Source of the DNA: Alphaproteobacteria bacterium
GTDB lineage: Bacteria > Pseudomonadota > Alphaproteobacteria > RF32 > CAG-239
Length of the DNA stretch: 17,292 nt
NCBI GenBank assembly: GCA_017557925.1
Contig: JAFYWO010000040.1
Location: 1-17,292 of the forward strand
Direction: 5' to 3'
Below the pieces are notes generated by a model. That model worked only from the letters and a program-made list of their open reading frames with translations. It was not told where the DNA came from and made no database searches. A program made the position numbers and the translations under genes. Positions 7,893 through 15,629 of this stretch are shown in pieces (position 1 is the stretch's first letter; every line of letters begins with the position of its first letter).

Positions 7893-8684
7893 TTATCTTG
7901 AAAAAAACATTTCAGTAATAAGATAGTTAAATATCAATATCAAAATAGAAGAAGAAACCACAGCATTAGTAGTAGCATTACCAACACCTTGTGCACCACC
8001 TTTTGATTTATATCCGTGATAACATCCCATTAGTGATATAATAAAACCAAATACACCGGCTTTAACCAAACCGGATACAATACCAATCATTTGTAAATCT
8101 TGAAATGTGGAAGTAATATAATTTGCAGGATTAAAACCTAACTTATAAACCCCAACAATATATCCGCCAAAAATACCGATTATATCACCAATAAATACCA
8201 AAACAGGCAAAACAATTATTCCAGCCCATAGTCTTGGGGCAACCAAGTACTTAAACGGATTGGTAGACAATGTAACCAATGCATCAATTTGTTCCGTAAC
8301 TCTCATCGTTCCAATTTCAGCCGCCATTGCAGCACCAATTCTACCTGCAACCATAAGAGCAGACAACACCGGAGCCAATTCTCTTGTAACAGAAATTAAA
8401 ACAACTGAAGCAATAACACTTTCAGCTTTAAAACCGGAAAAACCTGAGTATGTTTGCAAAGCAATAACCATGCCTGCAAACAATGTTGTTAAACCAACTA
8501 CAGGCAAAGAATAAAATCCAATATCTAATACCTGCTTAAAAAATAACTTAAAATAAAAAGGAGGAATAAAACAATGATAAATAGATTTTCCTACAAAAAA
8601 AGCTAAATCACCTAATGAAAACAAGAAGTTTATCAAAGGTTTACCAAGAGCCCTTAAAAAATTTACAATAAGATTAGTTACCAT
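7893..8684 (-). CDS. mlaE: Lipid transport ABC permease, MlaE type
   Basis: The integral inner-membrane subunit paired with the MlaF ATPase. Its 263 residues are typical. The MlaE core is visible: LPVVGLTTLFAGMVIALQTY, TRELAPVLSALMVAGRIGAA, AAEIGTMRVTEQIDAL (coupling region) and the C-terminal GYKSKGGAQGVGNATTNAVV, with about five hydrophobic segments. ATG at 8684 follows AGAGGT with seven bases of spacing. An extra N-terminal amphipathic stretch of about 50 residues precedes the core, as in many alphaproteobacterial versions. hprK lies 46 bases upstream. Confidence 0.94.
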   Translation of the reverse strand: MVTNLIVNFLRALGKPLINFLFSLGDLAFFVGKSIYHCFIPPFYFKLFFKQVLDIGFYSLPVVGLTTLFAGMVIALQTYSGFSGFKAESVIASVVLISVTRELAPVLSALMVAGRIGAAMAAEIGTMRVTEQIDALVTLSTNPFKYLVAPRLWAGIIVLPVLVFIGDIIGIFGGYIVGVYKLGFNPANYITSTFQDLQMIGIVSGLVKAGVFGFIISLMGCYHGYKSKGGAQGVGNATTNAVVSSSILILIFNYLITEMFFSR

Positions 8685-8730
8685 TTATTATACCTCTTAT
8701 AAGTTTACTATAACAATTTATTTATCATAA

Positions 8731-9156
8731 TTAGATAATTTTACCACTAATTTTTTGAATAATCTTATAAATTGTTGAACACTCAAACGGGAAAATATCA
8801 ATTTTTGGTATTTTTACTTCTAAAAGTTCTTCAAACAATTTATCCGGCATTCTTTCTATTTTGTCTCTGTCGTCAACCAAATCAACAATTAAAGAAATGC
8901 AAATGTCACTACTTATTTCATCAAAAACAGATATTCCCACCCCTCTTATCTCAAGCATACCACATAATTCTTTAGGAGATTTTCCTTTAATAATTCCTCT
9001 ATCATAATAAATATCAACCCTGTCATCGGCAACAAGTTTTGCTTTTGCTTCATAAATAAGTCTCAAAGCAAGGTCAGACTTACCGCTTCCGGATTTTCCT
9101 CTGATTAAAACTCCTTTTCCTTCAATATCAACTAGTGTTGCGTGTATATTTATCAT
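8731..9156 (-). CDS. hprK: HPr kinase/phosphorylase, short C-terminal-domain form
   Basis: The family phosphorylates and dephosphorylates a serine of HPr-like phosphocarriers, linking metabolism to regulation. This is the short form (141 residues) that keeps only the catalytic domain and lacks the N-terminal domain of the Firmicute enzyme, as is usual in alphaproteobacteria. Visible are Walker A GKSGSGKS (20-27), the ADDRV segment (43-47) and the HPrK signature CGMLEIRGVGI (65-75). The start codon shares one base with the tsaE stop (TAATG), and no strong Shine-Dalgarno is visible, so translation is probably coupled to tsaE. No HPr or EIIA gene follows; mlaE does, so its partner must be encoded elsewhere. 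Confidence 0.93.
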   Translation of the reverse strand: MINIHATLVDIEGKGVLIRGKSGSGKSDLALRLIYEAKAKLVADDRVDIYYDRGIIKGKSPKELCGMLEIRGVGISVFDEISSDICISLIVDLVDDRDKIERMPDKLFEELLEVKIPKIDIFPFECSTIYKIIQKISGKII

Positions 9157-9614
9157 TACAAAATCTCATCAAGCCGTTGCTGTTTTTCATCAGATGTAAC
9201 CATAACCTTAAATATTCTTATATCATTTTCCACACAAATTTCTATTTTCCAAATATTTCTAGGCAAAAGTTCGCTAATTTTTTCAGGCCACTCAATTAAA
9301 TTAACTCCTTCATAAAAAGCTTCTTCAATCCCAAGTTCAAAAGCTTCATTAGAATTTTTAAGTCTATACATATCATAATGATATATGTCAAAATTTTCAT
9401 ACTCATATACTTGTAACAATGTAAAAGTAGGACTTGGGACTTCTTTTACATCAGTAAGATGTTGAATAAAATATCTTGAAAAACAACTTTTTCCAACACC
9501 TAAAGTTCCGTATAAAGCAAAAATATCCCCCTTTTTTGCTATATTAGCAAATTTTTGAGCTAATTTTTTTGTATCTTCTTCATTTTTACATTTAAAAATT
9601 TTCATACAAGTCAT
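9156..9614 (-). CDS. tsaE: tRNA threonylcarbamoyladenosine biosynthesis ATPase TsaE
   Basis: An essential-type small ATPase working with TsaB/TsaD to make the t6A modification at position 37 of ANN-decoding tRNAs. Its roughly 152 residues carry Walker A GTLGVGKS (36-43), SPTFTL (61-66), HYDMYRL (79-85) and LIEWPEK (110-116), all family hallmarks. The start is uncertain. A GTG at 9623 overlaps the upstream stop codon (TAGTG), and ATGs lie at 9614 and 9605, none with a clear Shine-Dalgarno. 9614 is a compromise; translation may be coupled to the preceding gene. TsaD and TsaB are not in the window. Confidence 0.93.
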   Translation of the reverse strand: MTCMKIFKCKNEEDTKKLAQKFANIAKKGDIFALYGTLGVGKSCFSRYFIQHLTDVKEVPSPTFTLLQVYEYENFDIYHYDMYRLKNSNEAFELGIEEAFYEGVNLIEWPEKISELLPRNIWKIEICVENDIRIFKVMVTSDEKQQRLDEIL

Positions 9615-9622
9615 ATCAACCA

Positions 9623-10435
9623 CTAAAATAATGTATTAAAATTAAGCCAATTACCTCTTGATTTACGTTGTATTTTAAAATTATTTCTTTCATTTTTTAT
9701 ATCACGCCAATCTTGAGGAGAATAAAAAGTTCCAGACCATAAACCATAAGAATTTCCTTGAGCTTTTGCTTCATAAGGAGCATAGATTCGTGTTTCGTTT
9801 GTATTGGCAAGAGCCCATCCTGCACCAACAAGTCCTGCTCCAATATCATATTCGCCCCATACACAAGTGGCAATATCTTCACCATTAGGATTTATTTGTA
9901 ATAAATAACAATCAATCTGATTATTATCAATCCATCCTCTAATCCACGAAACAGCTTCTTGTCCACAATTATAAGAGCCACCGCTTGCGTTAGAGCAGAT
10001 TTGGTCATTATCAGGCGCGTCAACACCATACAATCTAACACGTCTCCCACTTATGTAGAAAACATTTGCATGAACAACGTCAATACTACCGCTTATTTTA
10101 GGATATTTATCAAGACTAAATGCTAATTTGCTTTTTTCATTATCCTTATGAACTGCTGTTTTTCTTTCTGTTATATCGGTATTATCAACATCATTTTCAA
10201 CAAAATCTTTTGGCATAAATAGAGCAACACCAAGAGCAATAGCTACCAATGTTACCCAATAATTGTAATTTGGCATTCTCTGTGTAATAGCAATATACAT
10301 AAGAGTAATACCCGCAACAAATAAACAAAAACCAAGGGCTTGTATAACTTGAGTATCAGAGCTTGTAAGATAGCCTCCAAATAAGATTAAAGAAAGTGCA
10401 ACAACTCCGCAAACTACTCTCCTAACCCAAATCAT
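9623..10435 (-). CDS. Membrane-anchored staphylococcal-nuclease-like protein, active-site residues altered
   Basis: A 270-residue protein with three hydrophobic segments at about 6-24, 29-50 and 59-75, a polar linker, then an SNase/TNase-like domain (about 113-240). The core motif RRVRLYGVDAPD (131-142) corresponds to the SNase stretch holding Arg35, Asp40 and Glu43, but the Glu position is Asp. The usual D/KxYGR segment carrying the second catalytic Arg (Arg87) reads NPNGEDIATC, so that Arg is replaced by Glu. The later YEAKAQGNSYGLW fits the C-terminal helix of the family. Nuclease activity is therefore uncertain. Four cysteines in the domain could pair if it faces the periplasm. The ATG at 10435 is chosen because GGAG lies five bases upstream; an upstream TTG at 10465 has less support. 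It sits between batD and tsaE, with no obvious functional link to either. Confidence 0.82.
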   Translation of the reverse strand: MIWVRRVVCGVVALSLILFGGYLTSSDTQVIQALGFCLFVAGITLMYIAITQRMPNYNYWVTLVAIALGVALFMPKDFVENDVDNTDITERKTAVHKDNEKSKLAFSLDKYPKISGSIDVVHANVFYISGRRVRLYGVDAPDNDQICSNASGGSYNCGQEAVSWIRGWIDNNQIDCYLLQINPNGEDIATCVWGEYDIGAGLVGAGWALANTNETRIYAPYEAKAQGNSYGLWSGTFYSPQDWRDIKNERNNFKIQRKSRGNWLNFNTLF

Positions 10436-10477
10436 TTCAACTCCAAATAAAATTAAGTATACCAAACAAATTGCATT

Positions 10478-12223
10478 TTAATTGTAAAGATTCGGTAAAA
10501 CGTCTTCCTTTTTATCTTTTTTTACCTTAACTTTATCAATATTTTTAAATGTTTTTATAAAATCAACACTATCAAGCAATTCATCGCTTTTAGAATATAA
10601 TAATTTATTTAAAATGTCTAACTGTTTTTCAAAATGAGAATTATTTACATATCTTGCAATATCTCCAAAGTTTTTTATCTCATCATCGCCAAATTTTATT
10701 TTCGCCCAAACAATAATTTTTGATTTAGCTAAATGATAATCGTGCCTTTCTATTGCAGAAATTACCTCTTTTCTATAAAAGGCGTTTGTTTTATTTGTTT
10801 TTTTACCTTTAAGCAATAAAATAAACAGTATTGCTAATACTCCGATAATTATAATAAAATTAAAAGACAAAAGCTTTTTTAAAGTAATATTGTCACTGTT
10901 TTCTTTTTTTAATTTATCTTCTTTTTTATCAATGTTGATGTTTTTATTTTTATCAAAAATAACTTCATTTTCTTTTTTCACATCTTCTGAAAAAGATGAA
11001 AAATCTTGATTTTGAAATACAGTTATAAATTCTTTTTTACTCAAAGAAACTTCTTCTTGATTGGTATTTAAATTAAACCATTTAACCATAATTTGAGGAA
11101 GCTCAAAATCTCCACCTTTATATGGAATATATACAATATTGTATTTAGCGGTGGTAACGATATTTCCATCAATAATTTCTTCCACAAATTCAGGTTTTTC
11201 AGGATACTGTTTTAAATAATTTGAATTTGGTATTTTTATATCAGGAAACATATTTTTCTCAATACCGACCGCCTTAATTTCTATGTTTTGACTAAAAGCT
11301 TCACCAACCTTAAAACCTTTTTTTGCTGATATATTTTCGTTAATTTCCAAAGCCTTAAGAGGTAGCCAGTCTTTTAGTAAAACTCCCTCAATATTAGGTA
11401 GTACATTAATGATTTTTTCCTTTGTTTCCATTTTTACAGGAACCTTTTGACCAAAAGCGTTTCTAAAATCAACACCAAGCATCATAAAATCATTATGAAA
11501 ACTATCTATGCCTAAATTAACATTTTTAATATAGTATCCGTCAAAACGAAATCTAGGCATTACTAAATCACCGCTTTTTTGCGGAAACATAGCATACCAA
11601 AATTTTATAACACTCATATTTTTTCCGCCAATAACTTCATTAGTCATATACGGTCTTTGTGATAATTGTTTAATAATCCAATTTTGTTTAGTTTCGTTAA
11701 CAAGATCTATTCTTCCGTCTTTTAAGCCTAAACTATCATAAATAGTAACCAAAACATTTATTTGTTGATGAAGATAAACTTTATTATCATCAATACTCAT
11801 CTCTATTTTGAAAAATGGGGAATTAAAATTATTTTCACTATCAGGAATATATGCTACATCAGTAAGTTCTTTTACTTCTACTTCCTCATAATTAGAGGTA
11901 AGACCTCCAAAACTAATCGGTTTAATTATAATTTTTCCGCTTTTTAAAGGTCTTAATCCAACAGTCCATTTTTTTGATTGACTAACACTACCCATATATT
12001 GTTGCATCTGTGAAGAACTGGAGCTAGAAACAATCTGAAAGTCATTTTGTAAAGAACTTAAATCAGGTTTTCCGTTTTCGCTACCATTGTATATAATGCT
12101 TAAACGCAAAATATCACCTTCACTCAAGACTTTTTTATCTACGACCAAATTTAGTTCGTCAGCAAAAACAAATGACGAATAAAAAAACATTATCAAACCA
12201 ATAACAATTTTAAATATTTTCAT
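10478..12223 (-). CDS. batD: BatD-like protein (oxygen-tolerance/VWA complex subunit)
   Basis: A 581-residue envelope protein of the BatD family, predicted to act with the VWA proteins BatA and BatB encoded just upstream. A signal peptide is visible at residues 1-21 (MKIFKIVIGLIMFFYSSFVFA, cleavage before DELN). It is followed by beta-rich repeated domains with BatD landmarks (VVDKKVLSEGDILRLSI; WTVGLRPLKSGKIIIKPI; QKSGDLVMPRF). A single transmembrane segment at about 452-473 leads to a cytoplasmic tail of about 105 residues. The protein would thus be mainly periplasmic. The start overlaps the batB/C gene by 14 bases; ATG at 12223 is preferred to GTG at 12226, with AGG at 12231-12233. The precise role of the family is unproven; aerotolerance is a historical name from Bacteroides. 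Confidence 0.9.
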   Translation of the reverse strand: MKIFKIVIGLIMFFYSSFVFADELNLVVDKKVLSEGDILRLSIIYNGSENGKPDLSSLQNDFQIVSSSSSSQMQQYMGSVSQSKKWTVGLRPLKSGKIIIKPISFGGLTSNYEEVEVKELTDVAYIPDSENNFNSPFFKIEMSIDDNKVYLHQQINVLVTIYDSLGLKDGRIDLVNETKQNWIIKQLSQRPYMTNEVIGGKNMSVIKFWYAMFPQKSGDLVMPRFRFDGYYIKNVNLGIDSFHNDFMMLGVDFRNAFGQKVPVKMETKEKIINVLPNIEGVLLKDWLPLKALEINENISAKKGFKVGEAFSQNIEIKAVGIEKNMFPDIKIPNSNYLKQYPEKPEFVEEIIDGNIVTTAKYNIVYIPYKGGDFELPQIMVKWFNLNTNQEEVSLSKKEFITVFQNQDFSSFSEDVKKENEVIFDKNKNINIDKKEDKLKKENSDNITLKKLLSFNFIIIIGVLAILFILLLKGKKTNKTNAFYRKEVISAIERHDYHLAKSKIIVWAKIKFGDDEIKNFGDIARYVNNSHFEKQLDILNKLLYSKSDELLDSVDFIKTFKNIDKVKVKKDKKEDVLPNLYN

Positions 12224-14135
12224 CACTATACCTATCTTTCAAATGTTCTTTTTTTATAAATTCTCTTAATAATCCTCCCGTATCATCAGGAATTTCTCTA
12301 TATCGTCTTTGTAAAACCATTGCTTCTTCATTAAACTCCTCTTCTTCATTTGTTTCTTTAGCATTCATAACAGATGCATCCACATCTTCAGTACCTTGAT
12401 TTGTATTTTGTTCATCATTTTCTTTTTTATCGGTATCGTTATTGGTATTGCCTTCTTTATTTTTGTCTTTGTCAGTCTTTTGATTACCGTTTTCATTATT
12501 TTTATTCTCATTAGATTCGTTTCTATTTTTACCATCATTGTTATTATTGTTTTTATCTTTATTGTCGTTGTTGGCTTCTTTAGAGTTACTTTTATCTTCA
12601 CTATTGTTATCTTTTTTTTCTTTTTGCTTATCATTGTTTTTATTTTTTTCTTGTTCTTGTTGTTCTTTATCAGATTGCTTATTTTTTTCATCAGAAGAAT
12701 TTTTATTCATTTCATCATTTGAATTATCTTGATTGTTTTGAGAATTGTTATTTTTTTCCTTACTTTGTTCATCCTCATTATTTTCATTTTTATTGTTATC
12801 TTGATTATTATTTTGTTGTTGATTTTCACCACATTCAAGCACACTTGGATTCTCTTTTGCTCTCAAAAACAATTCGTCTAAAACTTTTTTATTATATTTG
12901 GCATTATCATTATCAGGATATTTTTTTAGAACTTCTTCAAAAATTTTTTTTGCTTCATCGTATTTGCAAAGTTTTGTTAAAAACACACCTTTATTGTATA
13001 AACTTATTTCATCATCATTTTTATCAATCTCTTTTAGTGCATCATCAATTTTATTTTGTTTATACAATACAACAGATTTCCATAAAGGGTCATTAAATTT
13101 TTGCAAAGCTTCATCAAAGCGTTGTTCATTAAAGAGTTTTAAACCCTCTTGGTTGTTGTTTAACCAAAAACCGGCTTGAGCATTAAAAGATATGCAAATC
13201 ATAAATAATAAAATTAAAACACCTCTTCTAAAAAACATAAGTAAGCAAAAAATAGGTATAAATATCAGATAATACCCAAAATCTTCAAAATTAGAACGTA
13301 AGTTTTTACTTATTTTACTTTTTTCGTTGGTTGCTTGAGATAATTTATCTATAATAGGAGCAATATCTCCTTTTTTAGCCATTAAATAGATTCCGTTGCC
13401 GTTTTTTGCTAAAAGCTGAAGTTTTTCATTACCGGAAAAAGACGTATCAACAATATTAACCGTGTAATTAAGTTTTTTAGCTTTATCAACAGCACTTAAT
13501 GCCAAATCAAACCTTTGTCCTATATCAGAGGTAAATAAAATAATATTTCCACTAAGATATTTAGCATCCAAAAATCTTTTAATTGCCATTTCAATTGCTC
13601 TATCAAGCCTATCGCCGTGGTCTGGCATAATATTATGGTTTATTTGCGGTAACAAATTTATAACTAAATTACTATCATCAGTAATAGGAGAAATAACATA
13701 AGGTTCAAGAGAATAAACTTCTAAACCAAACTGTCCTGTTTTTATATCCTTTATAATATCTTGAATTAAAAATTTAGCCCTATCTAATCTGGAAGGAGAA
13801 ACATCAGTTAAATACATATCTTGAGCAAGACTTAGAACAAACATATTAGGATTTTCAATTTCAAAAGCGGGTACGTCAACTTTTTTCCATGAAGGACCGG
13901 CAACAGCTATACTTGCCGTAAATAATCCTAAATAAATAAAATTCTTAAAAGAATATTTTTTGCTGTTTTGATGATTAACCAATAAAAAATTAAGTAAATG
14001 TTTGTCGCAAATATTTTCCCAAGAAGAAAGTGTATTACCAAAATTTACTTTTTTCAAATATAACAAAAAAGGTAAAATCAAAAACAATAAATACCAAGGC
14101 CTTAAAAAATGAAAATTATTAACAAACTCTGTCAT
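12210..14135 (-). CDS. batB: BatB-BatC fusion: VWA domain plus TPR protein with Asn-rich linker; VWA metal site lost
   Basis: A 641-residue membrane protein. Transmembrane segments lie at about 12-27, 64-80 and 286-303, with a VWA-like domain (about 95-270) between the last two. A further hydrophobic stretch at 306-321 ending in AQA looks like the remnant signal peptide of a once-separate BatC, leading to TPR-like repeats (324-410). Residues 437-595 are low complexity. The tail RRYREIPDDTGGLLREFI (610-627) is conserved in proteobacterial VWA-TPR fusions. The metal-ion-dependent adhesion site DxSxS aligns to SLAQD (102-106), so the first Asp and both Ser are gone. The following TDVSPSRLDRAK matches the family. 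The ATG overlaps the batA stop (ATGA) and AGGAG lies nine bases upstream. It probably acts with BatA as a structural partner without metal binding. Confidence 0.9.
   Translation of the reverse strand: MTEFVNNFHFLRPWYLLFLILPFLLYLKKVNFGNTLSSWENICDKHLLNFLLVNHQNSKKYSFKNFIYLGLFTASIAVAGPSWKKVDVPAFEIENPNMFVLSLAQDMYLTDVSPSRLDRAKFLIQDIIKDIKTGQFGLEVYSLEPYVISPITDDSNLVINLLPQINHNIMPDHGDRLDRAIEMAIKRFLDAKYLSGNIILFTSDIGQRFDLALSAVDKAKKLNYTVNIVDTSFSGNEKLQLLAKNGNGIYLMAKKGDIAPIIDKLSQATNEKSKISKNLRSNFEDFGYYLIFIPIFCLLMFFRRGVLILLFMICISFNAQAGFWLNNNQEGLKLFNEQRFDEALQKFNDPLWKSVVLYKQNKIDDALKEIDKNDDEISLYNKGVFLTKLCKYDEAKKIFEEVLKKYPDNDNAKYNKKVLDELFLRAKENPSVLECGENQQQNNNQDNNKNENNEDEQSKEKNNNSQNNQDNSNDEMNKNSSDEKNKQSDKEQQEQEKNKNNDKQKEKKDNNSEDKSNSKEANNDNKDKNNNNNDGKNRNESNENKNNENGNQKTDKDKNKEGNTNNDTDKKENDEQNTNQGTEDVDASVMNAKETNEEEEFNEEAMVLQRRYREIPDDTGGLLREFIKKEHLKDRYSDENI
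12351..12827 (-). repeat. Low-complexity Asn/Lys/Glu/Asp-rich coding tract
   Basis: This part of the batB/batC fusion encodes residues 437-595, almost entirely Asn, Lys, Glu, Asp, Gln and Ser, with no exact long repeat unit. It separates the TPR region from the conserved C-terminal motif. The DNA is purine-rich AAN codons on the coding strand, which makes long meaningless open frames on both strands here. It may be a flexible spacer; slippage and drift in an AT-rich genome could have created it. Confidence 0.85.
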
Positions 14136-15133
14136 TTCAGCATACTCCTTGGCAAAAATAATAATAACAAAGATAAAATCAAAGCTAATAAAAGCGGTAT
14201 ATAAAATAAATCTTTTTTCTCCTGAATAATACTGCCCTCGTCATTCTGGGGTTCAAGTTTATCAATTTCTTTATATATTTTTTCTAAAGAGGATAAATCT
14301 GTTGCCCTATAATAGTTACCTTTTGTTTTTTGAGCTATTTCTTTTAAGCTTTTTTCATCTAATTCATTATTTCTTAATCCAAACAAAGCTCCCATAAAAC
14401 TATCCTTACTACCAACACCGACAGTATAAACTTTTATTCCCTCTTTTTCTGCCATATAAATTGCTTCAGCCATACTTAAGAAGCCATCATTGTTTTCGCC
14501 GTCAGAAAGTAAAATTATAACCTTATTTTCTTTATTTTTATCATCTTTAATGTTTTTTAATGCCAAGCCGAGAGCATCGCCTATTGATGTTGAATTTCCG
14601 GCCATTCCGGCATCAACATTATATAATATATCTTTTACCGCAACCTTATCAAAAGTAAGAGGAGATTGCAAATAAGCCCTTGTTCCAAATAAAATCAAAC
14701 CAACTCTGTCTTCAGTTCTTTTAGCTACAAATTCTCCAACCACATGCTTTACTGCAGTTAGCCTGTCAATTTTTTGATTATATGTGGAAAAATCAGGATT
14801 AAGCATAGATATAGATATATCAATAACCAGCATAATATCCCTGTTTTTAGCTTTTAATCTAAATGGCTCGCCAACATATTGCGGACGTGATGCACCAATT
14901 ACCAACAAACAATAAAGTAAAAACAAATATAAAAATTTTAAAGATAACAAAATACTTTTATTGATATTTGGTAAAAACAGTCTGTCTGTTTTATTTTTTA
15001 TTTTTTTTATATCCTCAATAAAAGGCACTCTTAAAGCATTACTAAATCTGTTCTTTAGTGGAGGTAGCATAAAAAAACAAAAAAAAGGTAAAACCAGTAA
15101 TAATAAAAACTCTTTATTTGCAAATATTATCAT
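14132..15133 (-). CDS. batA: BatA-like VWA domain membrane protein
   Basis: A 333-residue inner-membrane protein with hydrophobic segments at about 9-23, 62-81 and 309-328 and a VWA domain (about 97-290). The metal-ion-dependent adhesion site is complete: DISIS (105-109), Thr182 in NSTSIGDAL, and SDGEN with Asp211. VWA domains of this group are thought to bind partner proteins through a metal ion in a membrane complex with BatB and BatD. The ATG overlaps the stop of the DUF4381 gene (ATGA), with a GGGGAT ribosome-binding site, and its own stop overlaps the batB start in the same way, so these three genes are translationally coupled. Confidence 0.94.
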   Translation of the reverse strand: MIIFANKEFLLLLVLPFFCFFMLPPLKNRFSNALRVPFIEDIKKIKNKTDRLFLPNINKSILLSLKFLYLFLLYCLLVIGASRPQYVGEPFRLKAKNRDIMLVIDISISMLNPDFSTYNQKIDRLTAVKHVVGEFVAKRTEDRVGLILFGTRAYLQSPLTFDKVAVKDILYNVDAGMAGNSTSIGDALGLALKNIKDDKNKENKVIILLSDGENNDGFLSMAEAIYMAEKEGIKVYTVGVGSKDSFMGALFGLRNNELDEKSLKEIAQKTKGNYYRATDLSSLEKIYKEIDKLEPQNDEGSIIQEKKDLFYIPLLLALILSLLLLFLPRSMLK

Positions 15134-15579
15134 AAATTATCCCCTATCCAAGATTTGCAAAAAGTCTTTAAATTTTTAGCATCAACATCAGAATACGTCT
15201 TATCATTTTTACTGATAAAAGGAGCAAATATTAACAAATCAGCAGCTTTAAGAGATAATTTGGCATTTGTTGTATTTCTTAAAAAATCTAACCATTCCTT
15301 TCCATACAAAACACTGGCTTGTTTATATTTAACATTGCAGATTCTGCGCAATAAAAGAGACATCTTGATAGCGCTATCAACAACCGAATCTGTATCAATA
15401 TTTTTTAATTCTTTTAAGGCATAATGTTTTTTACTGGTTTTAAGTATCCATAAAATAATTTTAACAGCTAAAACCAAGAAAATAATCCCAATAATAATAG
15501 TCCACCATCCATAAGCAAGAGGAAAAGCACTCACCCCGTTTGGTATCATAATATCTTTTATTTCAATAGGATTATTCAT
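15130..15579 (-). CDS. DUF4381 family membrane protein of the VWA/Bat cluster
   Basis: A 149-residue protein with one transmembrane segment at about 25-45 (WWTIIIGIIFLVLAVKIILW) and a cytoplasmic helical domain containing LLRRICNVKYKQASVLYGKEWLDFL, which matches the DUF4381 pattern found beside batA/batB in proteobacteria. Its function is unknown; it is likely a small scaffold subunit of the VWA complex. AGAAGG at 15589-15594 precedes the ATG by nine bases. The 50-base gap to rppH shows no convincing promoter. In many genomes a DUF58 protein and a MoxR ATPase precede this gene; here the upstream gene is rppH. Confidence 0.8.
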   Translation of the reverse strand: MNNPIEIKDIMIPNGVSAFPLAYGWWTIIIGIIFLVLAVKIILWILKTSKKHYALKELKNIDTDSVVDSAIKMSLLLRRICNVKYKQASVLYGKEWLDFLRNTTNAKLSLKAADLLIFAPFISKNDKTYSDVDAKNLKTFCKSWIGDNL

Positions 15580-15629
15580 TTGTATAAACCTTCTTTCTCT
15601 TTAATATTTAAACCAATAATAAGGAAATA

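Noticed and set aside
8685..8730. Possible promoter in the gap between hprK and mlaE
   Set aside because: AT-rich hexamers exist but none has a matching partner at 16-18 bases.
10436..10465. TTG start adding 10 residues to the SNase-like protein
   Set aside because: The ATG at 10435 has GGAG at the right distance and begins directly at the first membrane segment.
12396..13096. Several overlapping plus-strand and minus-strand frames encoding Ile/Phe- or Lys-rich products
   Set aside because: They are by-products of the AAN-rich low-complexity tract and neighbouring TPR region of the batB/C gene; composition is extreme and no start signal supports them.
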